Shown here piece by piece: positions 47,541 through 56,689 of a stretch of 64,000 bases of DNA. The number at the start of each line of letters is the position of its first letter. Within the stretch, counting starts at the first letter, position 1. This DNA is from a bacterium (GTDB lineage: Bacteria; Patescibacteriota; Microgenomatia; UBA1406; GWC2-37-13). The notes below the pieces were generated by a model. That model saw nothing but the letters and a program-made list of their open reading frames with translations, ran no database searches and was not told where the DNA came from. Where the stretch lies: positions 33,545-97,544 of the forward strand of contig JAKAHA010000004.1 of NCBI GenBank assembly GCA_021825445.1, written 5' to 3'. The position numbers and the translations under genes are program-made.

Positions 47541-48320
47541 ATGAATAAAAAAATTGATTATTTTATTAACGAATATTTGAAAAACCGACCAATGTTCATG
47601 GCAATTATTCGCAGTCAGGAAGCAATGCTTTTTCAAAAATATAATAAATTAATTAAAAATAAAGCTTTAGACTTTGGTTGTGGGGAAGGTTTTTTTTCCC
47701 AACTAATATTTGGTAAAGGAAAAATTGATGTAGGTCTTGATTTGTTTAGTAATAACCGAACTAATGAAGCCGTGAGTAATAAAATTTATAAAAAAGTTAA
47801 ACTTTACGATGGGGTCACTATTCCTTATCCAGATAATTATTTTAAAACAGTAGTTTCAAACTGTGTTTTGGAACATATCCCCAATATTAAACTGTCTCTT
47901 AAAGAAATTTATCGCATCCTAAAACCTGATGGATATTTTATAACTTCGGTAATGGCGGATCAATGGGAAAATAATCTTTTTGGATCTAAAATATTCGGGA
48001 AACAATATTTGAAATATATGCAAAAAACTCAGGTTCATAATAATTTATTTTCAAATAATAAATGGCAGACATATTTTAAAAAAGCCGGTTTTCAAGTTCA
48101 GACTATTGATGGATATCTCTATAAAAAAAGCGCTTTCTATCTTGATATTTTCCATTATCTATCAATTGGCTCACTAGTAAGTTATAAGCTATTCAGTAAA
48201 TGGATTTTATTTTCTATTCCTTCTTTAAACAAAATAAAAATTCAGTTTATTAAGAAAATTATCGTTGATGAAAATATCCCAGACAAAGCTTCAGCTTTGT
48301 TTTTTGTTTTAAAAAAATAA
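47541..48320 (+). CDS. SAM-dependent methyltransferase, class I
   Basis: 259 residues. Motif I KALDFGCGEGFFSQLIFGKG (about 38-57, D-F-G-C-G-E-G), VGLDLF (motif II acidic), and VVSNCVLEHIPNIKLSLKEIYRILKPDGYFITSVM (about 106-140), the typical Methyltransf_11 run. Probably methylates a sugar or lipid in surface synthesis given its place after the GT4. Its stop abuts the stop of the next methyltransferase. Confidence 0.88.
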   Translation: MNKKIDYFINEYLKNRPMFMAIIRSQEAMLFQKYNKLIKNKALDFGCGEGFFSQLIFGKGKIDVGLDLFSNNRTNEAVSNKIYKKVKLYDGVTIPYPDNYFKTVVSNCVLEHIPNIKLSLKEIYRILKPDGYFITSVMADQWENNLFGSKIFGKQYLKYMQKTQVHNNLFSNNKWQTYFKKAGFQVQTIDGYLYKKSAFYLDIFHYLSIGSLVSYKLFSKWILFSIPSLNKIKIQFIKKIIVDENIPDKASALFFVLKK

Positions 48321-48995
48321 TTAACGGTGAGCAGAAATAATATAACGAAAAGCAAATAATTTTAATATTGGTAAATTTCCAAGAATTATATTTAACTTTT
48401 TCAATAAACTAATTCTATTGAATATCATCGGAGGAAGTAAGGATAAACAAATAATTTTTATTTCTTTAAAACCAGCTAATTTTAACTGTTTTTGTAAGTT
48501 AAGATAATTTATCTGGATTATACCCTTTTCTATTTTCCAGTCTAAAAAAAGGCTTATGAATATTGGCCAACTAATGTTTAAAATATTCGGTTCGGAAAAG
48601 ATTATTTTTCCTCCTTTTTTTAAGTGACCATTAAATAACTTTAAATATTTACTCATATCAACATGATGAAGAATATCAGCCCCTAAAATATAGTTATATT
48701 TTTTTGCTTTTGGAAACGTTTTTCTTATTTGGAGATTCTTATCTTTTTTGATCTTAACAGCTGTTTTTAATAATTGTTTTCGTGATCTTTCATCAATATC
48801 TATTGCTGTAACTTTATATCCGTCTTTCAACAAGGGAATAGTCAGTCTCCCTCCCCCACATCCAAAATCAGCAATTATGCTACTTTTATCTTTTGCTAAA
48901 TTTCTTAAAATAATTTTAATTTCATCCTTGGCGTGCTGTGGAGGATTAAGTATTTTTTCTTCAGGATAATATTCCAGATTACTATTTTTTGACAT
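48321..48995 (-). CDS. SAM-dependent methyltransferase, class I
   Basis: 224 residues. IIADFGCGGGRLTIPLLKDGYKVTAIDIDERS (about 40-71) holds motif I and the acidic end of beta-2; YNYILGADILHHVDMSKYLKLFNGHLKKGGKIIFSEPNILN (about 105-145) the catalytic-side motifs. C-terminal helical tail. It starts inside the end of the GT-C gene (14-base overlap), so the two are coupled; the target may be a lipid-linked glycan. Confidence 0.87.
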   Translation of the reverse strand: MSKNSNLEYYPEEKILNPPQHAKDEIKIILRNLAKDKSSIIADFGCGGGRLTIPLLKDGYKVTAIDIDERSRKQLLKTAVKIKKDKNLQIRKTFPKAKKYNYILGADILHHVDMSKYLKLFNGHLKKGGKIIFSEPNILNISWPIFISLFLDWKIEKGIIQINYLNLQKQLKLAGFKEIKIICLSLLPPMIFNRISLLKKLNIILGNLPILKLFAFRYIISAHR

Positions 48996-50745
48996 TTTTA
49001 TAGATTAAAACTTTTGGGTGGTCATAGACAGTAAAACCTTCGTCAGACCATTGATCAGGAAAAGAAATTTGAAATTTAAAACTTAAAACTTGAAATTTAA
49101 TTTGTGGATAAGAATTAAATTCTTTAATTTTTTTATATTTAAAATTTTTATCTGCTAATAAATCATTGTAAAATTTACTCATTAATGGATATTTTTTTGG
49201 AACTGTTGTGATACTCCCCCATCCCCGGTTGGACGACAAAACATAATAATCTGCTCTCGCCAGCGTTTCATTCATTATATTCCATTTCTCATTTGTATCT
49301 GGATCAAAGACTCGAAGTTGATCATTCAAAAATTGTTTTCCAAAGTTACTGGTAACCCACAAAGGTAGTGAATCATCCCAAGCTTCGCCCAAAATAAAAC
49401 TGTTATTTGATAAATTTTTATAAATCCACTCGGAGGCCTCTACCCTAGTGTGTTTGTGAAAATAAATTGACGAAAACATAGCAGGCCAAATTAACAATAT
49501 TAAAACAGAAGTAAAAACAAAAATATAGCTAAAATATTTTGGGTATTTTAAATGTTTTTCTTTGAATTTTAACTTAAAATGAATCAAATAATCTATACCA
49601 ATCGAGGCAAATATCGCCAAAAATGGATAAATGATTATAAAGTACCGAAGCGTCGGAGTTGCTTGTAAACTTTGATAAACAAAAAAAGCGATTGTCCAAA
49701 ACAGAATGACTGCTAAATCAAAATTGTCAAGTTGTTTTATTATTATATAGTTTTTCACTTTTTGATATTTTATATGTATTTTTGATATTTGATCTTTAAT
49801 ATTTAATATTATTTTAGCCATTCCAATTATTGCTAATATAGCGTACGGTATCCCCAACCCAAACACAATATTATTTACTAAACTGTGCTTAATTGTATTT
49901 TTACTAAGCCATTGGACCATAGGCGGAAACCAGTTGTCCAAGTTTTTAACTGTCATGTTTTGCAGAGATTTGATATTTTCTACAAATAATTTATTTAAGG
50001 TTGGATCAAAAAAACTTGAATTTTGAAAATAATATGGGTCACCTAGACGAAGTGTGAGATAAGCTATTATAAAATATAAAAATACTCTAAGGACTACCTT
50101 TATTAAAGAATGTCTTTGAACAAAGACCGTCTTTAATAGAAAAAACAAATTTAACGGAAGAATAAATAATGCTGTAATTTTACACGATAGCGCTAAGCCA
50201 AAAAAAATTGCAGACAAAATATTTTTTTTTCGTAATACAAAATAAAACGAACCAAACATAAAAAAATTTAAAAAAGTATCTACGGCAAAAAAATGAGAAA
50301 GTTGGATCGGAAGAACTGCAATCGCATAAAAAAATCCCGCCCAATATTTAATTGACGACGATAATTTTAGTTTATCTTCCAATAATTTAACTACTTTAAT
50401 AATGAATAGAACTGTTAATAAATCAAAAAATGCGGAAAGTTGACGACCTAAAATCGTAAAATCATTATAATTATCCATTTTGTAAACTACGCTCAAATAT
50501 TTTGTTAGCGTCGTTGGAAAATGTCCGTATACAAAAAAAGTAAAACCAATATTAGTTGGATTCATGAGAGATGTCTTTTGATCAAAATATTGACTGACAG
50601 TATGAGGTAGTGTCATTGCAGTGCCTACCATTGTGAGGAACCGCTCATCTGGATGAAGGTGAAAATTTTCATCCCAATTTAAATTATTAAAACGGAAAAA
50701 AAATGCCAAAAAAATTATGACAAAACTAAAAATGTATTTTTTCAT
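48982..50745 (-). CDS. Membrane glycosyltransferase, PMT-like (GT-C fold)
   Basis: 587 residues from ATG 50745. The longer frame to 50814 reads through a hairpin repeat and is rejected. About 11 helices; the first loop has WDENFHLHPDERFLTMVGTAM with the acidic WDE and HPDE motifs of GT-C enzymes. C-terminal soluble domain ends FQVLSFKFQISFPDQWSDEGFTVYDHPKVLIYKN, where KFQVLSFKFQIS is encoded by repeat-type AATTTGAAATTT words (about 49060-49105) and looks inserted. It likely transfers a sugar from a polyprenyl carrier. Coupled to the methyltransferase downstream. Confidence 0.82.
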   Translation of the reverse strand: MKKYIFSFVIIFLAFFFRFNNLNWDENFHLHPDERFLTMVGTAMTLPHTVSQYFDQKTSLMNPTNIGFTFFVYGHFPTTLTKYLSVVYKMDNYNDFTILGRQLSAFFDLLTVLFIIKVVKLLEDKLKLSSSIKYWAGFFYAIAVLPIQLSHFFAVDTFLNFFMFGSFYFVLRKKNILSAIFFGLALSCKITALFILPLNLFFLLKTVFVQRHSLIKVVLRVFLYFIIAYLTLRLGDPYYFQNSSFFDPTLNKLFVENIKSLQNMTVKNLDNWFPPMVQWLSKNTIKHSLVNNIVFGLGIPYAILAIIGMAKIILNIKDQISKIHIKYQKVKNYIIIKQLDNFDLAVILFWTIAFFVYQSLQATPTLRYFIIIYPFLAIFASIGIDYLIHFKLKFKEKHLKYPKYFSYIFVFTSVLILLIWPAMFSSIYFHKHTRVEASEWIYKNLSNNSFILGEAWDDSLPLWVTSNFGKQFLNDQLRVFDPDTNEKWNIMNETLARADYYVLSSNRGWGSITTVPKKYPLMSKFYNDLLADKNFKYKKIKEFNSYPQIKFQVLSFKFQISFPDQWSDEGFTVYDHPKVLIYKNVKK

Positions 50746-50761
50746 TTTAAAAATGTAATTA

Positions 50762-50845
50762 TAGACCGGATCCCCTTCTTCAAGGGGATGACAAGCTGTC
50801 ATTCCCGCCCCCATTCGAAGACAGGCTCCAGCGGGAATCCAGATT
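50762..50845. repeat. Composite hairpin repeat, GTCATTCCCGC family
   Basis: Two units: ATCCCCTT-CTTC-AAGGGGAT (about 50769-50788) and GTCATTCCCGCCCC...AGACAGGCTCCAGCGGGAATCC (about 50798-50842). The second has the same core as the repeat at 53870-53915 (AGGACAGGCTCC, GCGGGAAT). It separates the GT-C gene from the CBS gene and reads on both strands. Confidence 0.8.
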
Positions 50846-51704
50846 ATATACTCCTCTTAAATATCTTTTTAAAAGGATTAAGTGACTTTATAAATGCAAA
50901 TTTTTCATTATCGATAAAGAAACGAAGAATATCGCGAGTGGTAATAATTCCAAGTGGTCGCCTATCCTTATCTATAATAATTACACTACCTATTTTTTTA
51001 TCAAGGATAAGATTGATAACCTCGATTACCTGCTTATCTTTTGATAAAGTTAAGACATAATTTTTGGCAAAATTCTTTACCCGATAATTATACAGGCTGA
51101 CTTTTTCATTAATCCTTTCACCATGATGGCTAGAATACTTGGGATTAATCATTAGTTTTATAAGGTCATAGTAACTCAAGACCCCCTTTAATTTTTTCTC
51201 ATGACTTATGACAATCAATTTAGATATTCTTTTACTCTTAAAAAGACTGATCGCGTGAGCGATCGTATCATCTTCATATACAGTAATTAAGCCCTGCCAT
51301 CTTTTGTTGATTATCTTTTCAACGCTTACTTTAAAAATTGAAAGATCTTTAAAATACGACAAAATTCGGCGAGCGGAAATAATCCCTAAAAATTTATCTT
51401 TCTCACCAAAAACCGGAAGATAATGAATTTTTGATTCTATAAATAATTGACAAACTTTGGATAATGGATAATTTAAATATATTTTTGCGGTGTGAGTCAT
51501 ACAATGCTGGACTTTGGCGTTGGCAGGAAGAGAAGACTTAATCATCGTAAAATATGGACTAACAATTCCTAAATATTTATTATCCTTATCAAAAACAAAA
51601 GCAGCATCGTGTGAAGTTGATAGTTTACTTAGAACTTTCGAAAGGTGATCATCTGGAGATACTTTTACGATATCATTTTCTTTTAAGATGTTTAAAAGAC
51701 GCAT
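50844..51704 (-). CDS. Protein with four CBS domains
   Basis: 286 residues made of two Bateman pairs: CBS1 at about 1-58 (KVSPDDHLSKVLSKLSTSHDAAFVFDKDNKYLGIVSPY), CBS2 at about 60-120 (VFGEKDKFLGIISARRIL), CBS3 about 125-185 (VYEDDTIAHAISLFKSKRISKLIVISHEKKLKGVLSYYDLI), CBS4 about 215-280 (VIEVINLILDKKIGSVIIIDKDRRPLGIITTRDILRFF). CBS pairs bind adenosine nucleotides and act as sensors. No catalytic domain is attached. It follows the M29 peptidase on the same strand by 7 bases. Confidence 0.9.
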   Translation of the reverse strand: MRLLNILKENDIVKVSPDDHLSKVLSKLSTSHDAAFVFDKDNKYLGIVSPYFTMIKSSLPANAKVQHCMTHTAKIYLNYPLSKVCQLFIESKIHYLPVFGEKDKFLGIISARRILSYFKDLSIFKVSVEKIINKRWQGLITVYEDDTIAHAISLFKSKRISKLIVISHEKKLKGVLSYYDLIKLMINPKYSSHHGERINEKVSLYNYRVKNFAKNYVLTLSKDKQVIEVINLILDKKIGSVIIIDKDRRPLGIITTRDILRFFIDNEKFAFIKSLNPFKKIFKRSI

Positions 51705-51711
51705 AAACTAG

Positions 51712-52914
51712 TTATATCACAAATTGTCCCTGAAAGTAAATGATTTTTTTTGTACCGTCTTTCATAATTGCCTCAACCGTTTTTGGATTAGTATTGATAA
51801 TATCACAGTGTTCAACCGATTCATTAAACCCTAGCTTTTCCCAATCGGATTCTTTCATTTTTTTTACATCACCGTCATAACAATCATGGTAAGATGTGCC
51901 AACGGCAAGATGACTATTACCAAATTCTCCACCAAAATTTTCGTCATATAAAGTATTTGCCATAAACTTAGAAATTTTCGAAAATCTCTTATCAGTGAGG
52001 GAAAATTCTCCAATTTTATTGGCGTTCTTTTGAGAAATCATTTCTTTGAGCAACTTTTCGTTTTTAGTAGCGGTTGCCTTTATAACAATTCCATCTTTAA
52101 ATTCCAACTGAATATTTTCAATAATATTTCCATAACGATAAAGTGGAAAGTTAAAAAATATTTTACCGTTGACTCCTCGCCAATCAGGAGACGTAAAAAT
52201 TTCAAACGAGGGAATATTTGCTCCTCCTCCACCCTGCCATTTTCTTTTTTCTCCAAGTTTTATATATAAATCAGTTTTTTCAGAAATCATATGATAAGTA
52301 TCGACTGGCAATTCATTGAGTTTATTTTTTAGTCGATCGATCGATCGAAAAGTTTCCTTCCAAGTAGGAATCGGGTCATCTAACCCTAAATAACAGGCGT
52401 TGATTATTTCTTGCCAAAATTCTTTAAGCGAAATCCCTGACTCTTTTGCCATCCCCTGCGTCCCATACAGACACAAAGTCCAAGTTAGTTTTCCTTGATC
52501 TTCTTTTTCAAAAAGCCATTTTCTAAGGAGTCGTTTATCACCGCTATTGCTGATCATAACTTTTTTTGGGTCAACATTTTTAAGTAAAAATGGATCGGTC
52601 GGAGCAATCAGATAAATTCTATGATCAATCGTATTAATAAGCGACCTTGTATATTCTTTTGGAAAAAATTTTAGTTGATCGTCGGAGGCGGTATCATACA
52701 TTGTTTTTGAAAAACTTTCTTCGATTCCACGAACCAGTCCGTGAGCTCCTTTTTCAAGGATTCTTTTATAAACGGCAAGAGCCAACGGTAGTGCCTCTGA
52801 ATCGTATTGAAGATAAACTACCTCTCCTTTTTGCACTCCTTTCCCCTTGCCTAAAGCAAAATCAATCATCACTTTCGCATAATTTTCAAGGATTTTTTGG
52901 CTCGGAGTAAACAT
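51712..52914 (-). CDS. M29-family aminopeptidase (thermophilic aminopeptidase type)
   Basis: 400 residues. M29 signatures: YDSEALPLALAVYKRILEKGAHG early, and C-terminal LYDENFGGEFGNSHLAVGTSYHDCYDGD (about 338-366), where His and acidic residues bind the dinuclear metal, with SPDWRGVNGKIFFNFPLYRYG in the middle (about 240-260). These cytosolic enzymes release N-terminal residues from peptides. It is the last enzyme of the pyr cluster; peptidase-derived amino acids (for example glutamine, aspartate) could feed pyrimidine synthesis, an inference from location only. Confidence 0.88.
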   Translation of the reverse strand: MFTPSQKILENYAKVMIDFALGKGKGVQKGEVVYLQYDSEALPLALAVYKRILEKGAHGLVRGIEESFSKTMYDTASDDQLKFFPKEYTRSLINTIDHRIYLIAPTDPFLLKNVDPKKVMISNSGDKRLLRKWLFEKEDQGKLTWTLCLYGTQGMAKESGISLKEFWQEIINACYLGLDDPIPTWKETFRSIDRLKNKLNELPVDTYHMISEKTDLYIKLGEKRKWQGGGGANIPSFEIFTSPDWRGVNGKIFFNFPLYRYGNIIENIQLEFKDGIVIKATATKNEKLLKEMISQKNANKIGEFSLTDKRFSKISKFMANTLYDENFGGEFGNSHLAVGTSYHDCYDGDVKKMKESDWEKLGFNESVEHCDIINTNPKTVEAIMKDGTKKIIYFQGQFVI

Positions 52915-52929
52915 AAGAAATAAATTATA

Positions 52930-53814
52930 CTATTCTTTCGGTAAAAAATGTCTTAGGATATGTCCTGCATCGGCAACTGCCCTATTTCCTATTAAATAAT
53001 AGTTTGGGCTCAAGGTCGAAGCAACGCCAACACTATAAAAAACTGATTCTATTCCCAATTCTGTCAGAGCTTTTTTCATAAGAAGCGTTCCCGCTTGCGT
53101 CAAACTAACTGAACGATGAAAAATTTTGCTTGGCATAATACCTAATTTTTTGATCGCCAAAACAAACGCCATACTTGAGGCACCTGATGCCGGATTGACA
53201 AAATCAGAAATCAAAATTTCTTTTTTATTAATTTGTTTTAGCTGTTCTTTATCTCTCCATAAAACTGTCACTGATAAATTAGTAGCCGCTTCTCCTTTCA
53301 GATGAGTCCGTTTAGTAACAACCCGAATTTCCTGATCTAATTTTGCATTCTGACTTTTTCCTAAGGCAAGCCTAGTTGTAATTAGACCTGCCCGCTCAAG
53401 ACTAATTGCCAAAATGTTTTTGTCCTTTATTTTAAATTGTTTTTCATGTTTGGTTAGAAGTTTATAACCCTCCTTTGCCAACTCAAAATATTCTTTTGCA
53501 ATTCCCGTATCGTGATAAAAAACACTATTAAAAACAATTTTTTGTGCAATATTGTTAATATTATCCATCAGATGTTTAGCGTCGTCAAAATAATTTTCCA
53601 GGACAAAGATTTGATTTTTTTCAATGTTTTTTAGATTCCAAGGACCAAATTGACCTTGATATTTACCAATGATCTTCGTGTAGGTGTCCTTAAACTTTAC
53701 CAAATGATCAACTTGATGATCGCCGAAAAAATTATCAGGATCCAAAAGAAGTGGGGTGACGTCAATTTTATGACCGTCTGTACCTGAAGATATTACCACC
53801 TTATCAAATATCAT
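52930..53814 (-). CDS. Uracil phosphoribosyltransferase-like PRTase with N-terminal extension
   Basis: 294 residues from ATG 53814; the frame to 53922 reads through a hairpin repeat (VIPAPDRSRGQAPAGI) and is rejected. The C-terminal part has PRTase features: ILAISLERAGLITTRLAL, ILISDFVNPASGASSMAFVLAI (PRPP loop D-x-x-x-x-x-S/T-G), and GVASTLSPNYYLIGNRAVADAGHILRHF, resembling the D-A-G-D region of UPRTase. Typical UPRT has about 210 residues; some 100 N-terminal residues here are extra and unrecognised. Location after pyrF supports uracil salvage to UMP; another pyrimidine base is possible. Confidence 0.6.
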   Translation of the reverse strand: MIFDKVVISSGTDGHKIDVTPLLLDPDNFFGDHQVDHLVKFKDTYTKIIGKYQGQFGPWNLKNIEKNQIFVLENYFDDAKHLMDNINNIAQKIVFNSVFYHDTGIAKEYFELAKEGYKLLTKHEKQFKIKDKNILAISLERAGLITTRLALGKSQNAKLDQEIRVVTKRTHLKGEAATNLSVTVLWRDKEQLKQINKKEILISDFVNPASGASSMAFVLAIKKLGIMPSKIFHRSVSLTQAGTLLMKKALTELGIESVFYSVGVASTLSPNYYLIGNRAVADAGHILRHFLPKE

Positions 53815-53821
53815 ATACGTT

Positions 53822-53918
53822 TTTGGTGTCATCCCCGTGAAAACGGGGATCCAGGAATATTTAGCTTGGATTCCCGCCGGAGCCTGTCCTCGACTCCGAT
53901 CGGGGGCGGGAATGACAG
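53822..53918. repeat. Composite hairpin repeat, GTCATCCCCG and TTCCCGCC units
   Basis: GTCATCCCCGTG-AA-AACGGGGATCC (about 53829-53852) and, after an AT spacer, GGATTCCCGCC...GGGGGCGGGAATGACA (about 53870-53916). The second unit has the same core (AGGACAGGCTCCGGCGGGAAT on the other strand) as the repeat at 50798. It separates pyrF from the UPRT-like gene. Confidence 0.8.
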
Positions 53919-54746
53919 TCACTCACCTATTATTTTGTTAATACTATTCCTCAACTTCATTGCTTCGTTTCTTGGATTTGCGGAAAAAATAATTCCGCGA
54001 GAAGAATTTATGATGACTCCCTGTTTTTTAGAATTCAATCCGGCTTTAAGAGTTGCCTCAAGATCGCCTCCCTGAGCTCCAATTCCAGGAATAAGCAGTG
54101 TCATATCACCTACTATCTTTCGTACTTCTTTTAGTTCTTCTGGATATGTTGCTCCAACCACCAACATACAGTTTTTATTCTTATTCCACTTCTTGGCTAC
54201 ATTTTTAGCAACGATTTGGTATAGAGGCGTTCCATCAACTTTCAGATTTTGGAATTCATCGCTACCCTTGTTGGACGTTTTACAAAGTACTATAACTCCC
54301 TTATCTTTCGTATCCAAAAATGGTCTTATAGCTTCTTCTCCAAGGTATGGGTGCACCGTCACGGCGTCGCCTCCAAGATAATTAAAAATAAATTGAACAT
54401 AACCATTGTTTGTATTGCCAATATCCCCCCGCTTGGCATCAATGATGATCGGAATTTCCGGATATTTTTTCACTAGGTAATCACAAGTGTCCTTAAGTGC
54501 ATTTACTCCCTCATGTCCTATAGACTCATAGAAGGCAGTGTTCAACTTGTATGAACAAACAAGATCATGGGTCTCCTCAATAATGTATTTATTGAACGAA
54601 AGCTGTGATAAATATTGTTCGGTTGTATTTCCAACCGGAAAATCTCTCCCGCCAGATGAAAGTTTTGAAATATCAGAATCCAACCCCACACAAACCAGGG
54701 ATTTATTTTTTTTAATAATTTTGTCTAGTTTTTCTTGAAATGTCAT
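53919..54746 (-). CDS. pyrF: Orotidine 5'-phosphate decarboxylase
   Basis: 275 residues, type 2. VCVGLDSDIS at the start, catalytic IIDAKRGDIGNTNNGYVQF (D-x-K-x-x-D, about 98-107), VTVHPYLGEEAI, and phosphate-binding PGIGAQGGD (about 215-223). Converts OMP to UMP, the last step. ATGA overlap with pyrE upstream. Confidence 0.95.
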   Translation of the reverse strand: MTFQEKLDKIIKKNKSLVCVGLDSDISKLSSGGRDFPVGNTTEQYLSQLSFNKYIIEETHDLVCSYKLNTAFYESIGHEGVNALKDTCDYLVKKYPEIPIIIDAKRGDIGNTNNGYVQFIFNYLGGDAVTVHPYLGEEAIRPFLDTKDKGVIVLCKTSNKGSDEFQNLKVDGTPLYQIVAKNVAKKWNKNKNCMLVVGATYPEELKEVRKIVGDMTLLIPGIGAQGGDLEATLKAGLNSKKQGVIINSSRGIIFSANPRNEAMKLRNSINKIIGE

Positions 54747-55378
54747 ACATTCCCCCTTTTTTTTGCCTCTAAGTATTTTCTTCCATGACCAACGTCAGTG
54801 TTGATTGGGACATTTTTTTTGCATAGTTCACAGTCTTTTTCATCAAAAGCCGATGCCTTGATTACCCCAAGTGCAGAAAACGATCCACCGATAACTTCCG
54901 AGGTAACTTTTTCAGGATCTCGATTAATCATCACACATACAGCAACAACGTTTCCACCGGTCGCCTTAACAGTATCAACCACTTTTCGAACTGATCCACC
55001 AGTCGTTGTTAAATCTTCAATCACAAGTACTTTTTTTCCTTTAACGAGTTTGTCATAACCACGAGTGAAGATCATCTGTTTGTCGGCAGTTTTTTCAGTG
55101 TAAACCCCAAGAACCTCTTTACCTTTGAGTTTCGAAAGATGAAAAGCAGTCCACTGTGAAAGAATTATTCCACCAAGAGCCGGGGCGGCAACAACGTCAA
55201 TATCGACATCTTTATATTTTTGGGCAAACAGTTCCCCAATTCTTGAAGTTTCTGCTGTATGAGGATAGACAGCATCTTTATTAACATATACACTTCCATG
55301 TTTTCCGGAAGTATAGACAAAATGAGAGTCGGTGATAACTGCACCGACTTTTTTCAAGATATCAACAACATTATCCAT
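54743..55378 (-). CDS. pyrE: Orotate phosphoribosyltransferase
   Basis: 211 residues. HFVYTSGKHGSVYVNKDAVYPH (orotate side, about 19-40), GIILSQWTAFHLSK, and PRPP loop VLVIEDLTTTGGSVRKVVDTVKATGG (about 117-142). The end carries a Cys pair (CELCKK) unusual for the enzyme and of unknown meaning. Makes OMP from orotate and PRPP. Overlaps pyrF by ATGA. Confidence 0.94.
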   Translation of the reverse strand: MDNVVDILKKVGAVITDSHFVYTSGKHGSVYVNKDAVYPHTAETSRIGELFAQKYKDVDIDVVAAPALGGIILSQWTAFHLSKLKGKEVLGVYTEKTADKQMIFTRGYDKLVKGKKVLVIEDLTTTGGSVRKVVDTVKATGGNVVAVCVMINRDPEKVTSEVIGGSFSALGVIKASAFDEKDCELCKKNVPINTDVGHGRKYLEAKKRGNV

Positions 55379-55386
55379 AAAAAAAA

Positions 55387-56676
55387 TTAAATTTTTAATA
55401 ACTCTTTCATTTCACTTACCGTTAATAATTTTCTTTCTAAAATAATTTCTCTCATCGTTTTACCTGTTGTAACAGACTCTTTGACTACCTTAGAAACTGC
55501 ATCGTAACCAAGTCTTGGTGTCAACAATGTTGAGTAGGCAGTTGATTTTTCCAAATGTTCCAGACATCGTGCTCGGTTGACAACAATGTTTTTAATTCCC
55601 CGATCAGCAAATAAGACTAGCGCAGTATCGACTAATTTCAAAATCGTGATCAGCGAATCGGCAATCACTGGGAGCATTATCCCAAGCTCCAAGTGGCTTG
55701 CCTCTGCCGCCTGATGAATGCTTAAATTTTTACCTGAGACAATGTAGTATGTCTGGTTCATCGTCTCGGCAATAACAGGATTGACTTTGCCCGGCATAAT
55801 TGATGAGCCCGGCTGTAACTCTTTAAAAGAAATTTCGCCAATTCCCCCTTTTGGACCGCTTGCCATAAAGCGAAAATCAATCGACATCTTGGAAATATCA
55901 AGACATAAAATATTGATCGCAGTACTTAAAAAACAAAAGTCGGAGTCAGAAGATGTTTGTGACATCATGTTCTCAGCTGGAACAAGCTTATTTATCCCCG
56001 TTACTTGACGGATTTCTTTGTAAAATTCATTAATATAAGTTTCCGGTGCATTGATCTTGTTTCCGATTGCCGTCCCACCCATATTAAGCTCATAAAAATA
56101 ATTCAGAGCGTCCTCGATCCTTTTTTTATCTCTCTTCAAAATATCTCGATATGATCCAAATTCTGCTCCAAGTGTCGTTGGCACGGCATCTTGAATATGG
56201 GTTCGACCCAGTTTTTGAACATCAGCATATTCTTTCGATTTTGTATCCATCGTCGCAATTAAATAATCAAGACTTTTCAATAATTTTTTCGTAAGTTTGA
56301 TTGAGGCAATTTTGAGGGCTGAAGGATTAACATCATTGGTTGATTGACTAGAGTTTACATGATCGTTTGGATGAGCACCCGCTAAAGTCCCAATCACTTC
56401 ATTGACGCACATATTGACCGAAGTTCCCGCTCCCCCATGATGAGCTGATACTACAAATTGATCATCATATTTTCCTTTTAAGATCTCACCGCAGGCAAAG
56501 ACAATTTTATCGGATATCTTTTTATCAATTTTTCCTGCTTTTAAATTAGCTCTTGCTGCAGCTTTTTTAATCTCCACCATCGCATAAACAAATTCTTTAA
56601 GGACGCGATGATATTCAAAAGGAAAATTAACTAGCGATGCTTTTGTTTGCGAACCGTAAAGAATTTTGTTTGTCAT
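55387..56676 (-). CDS. aspA: Aspartate ammonia-lyase-like (fumarase/aspartase superfamily)
   Basis: 429 residues, somewhat shorter than the usual 470. Superfamily signature GSSIMPGKVNPVIAETM (about 286-302); substrate loops VVSAHHGGAGTSVNMCVNEV and HPNDHVNSSQSTNDVNPSA (about 104-122); LGRTHIQDAVPTTLG (about 160-174). HPNDHVNSSQSTND matches aspartase/fumarase rather than argininosuccinate lyase or PurB. It interconverts aspartate with fumarate and ammonia. Embedded between pyrD and pyrE, it most likely serves pyrimidine synthesis by supplying aspartate for PyrB; fumarase is the alternative reading. Confidence 0.82.
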   Translation of the reverse strand: MTNKILYGSQTKASLVNFPFEYHRVLKEFVYAMVEIKKAAARANLKAGKIDKKISDKIVFACGEILKGKYDDQFVVSAHHGGAGTSVNMCVNEVIGTLAGAHPNDHVNSSQSTNDVNPSALKIASIKLTKKLLKSLDYLIATMDTKSKEYADVQKLGRTHIQDAVPTTLGAEFGSYRDILKRDKKRIEDALNYFYELNMGGTAIGNKINAPETYINEFYKEIRQVTGINKLVPAENMMSQTSSDSDFCFLSTAINILCLDISKMSIDFRFMASGPKGGIGEISFKELQPGSSIMPGKVNPVIAETMNQTYYIVSGKNLSIHQAAEASHLELGIMLPVIADSLITILKLVDTALVLFADRGIKNIVVNRARCLEHLEKSTAYSTLLTPRLGYDAVSKVVKESVTTGKTMREIILERKLLTVSEMKELLKI

Positions 56677-56689
56677 ATTAACTGATATA

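Noticed and set aside
52930..53922. Longer start of the UPRT-like gene at 53922
   Set aside because: The extra residues VIPAPDRSRGQAPAGI are a translated hairpin repeat; ATG 53814 begins the normal sequence.
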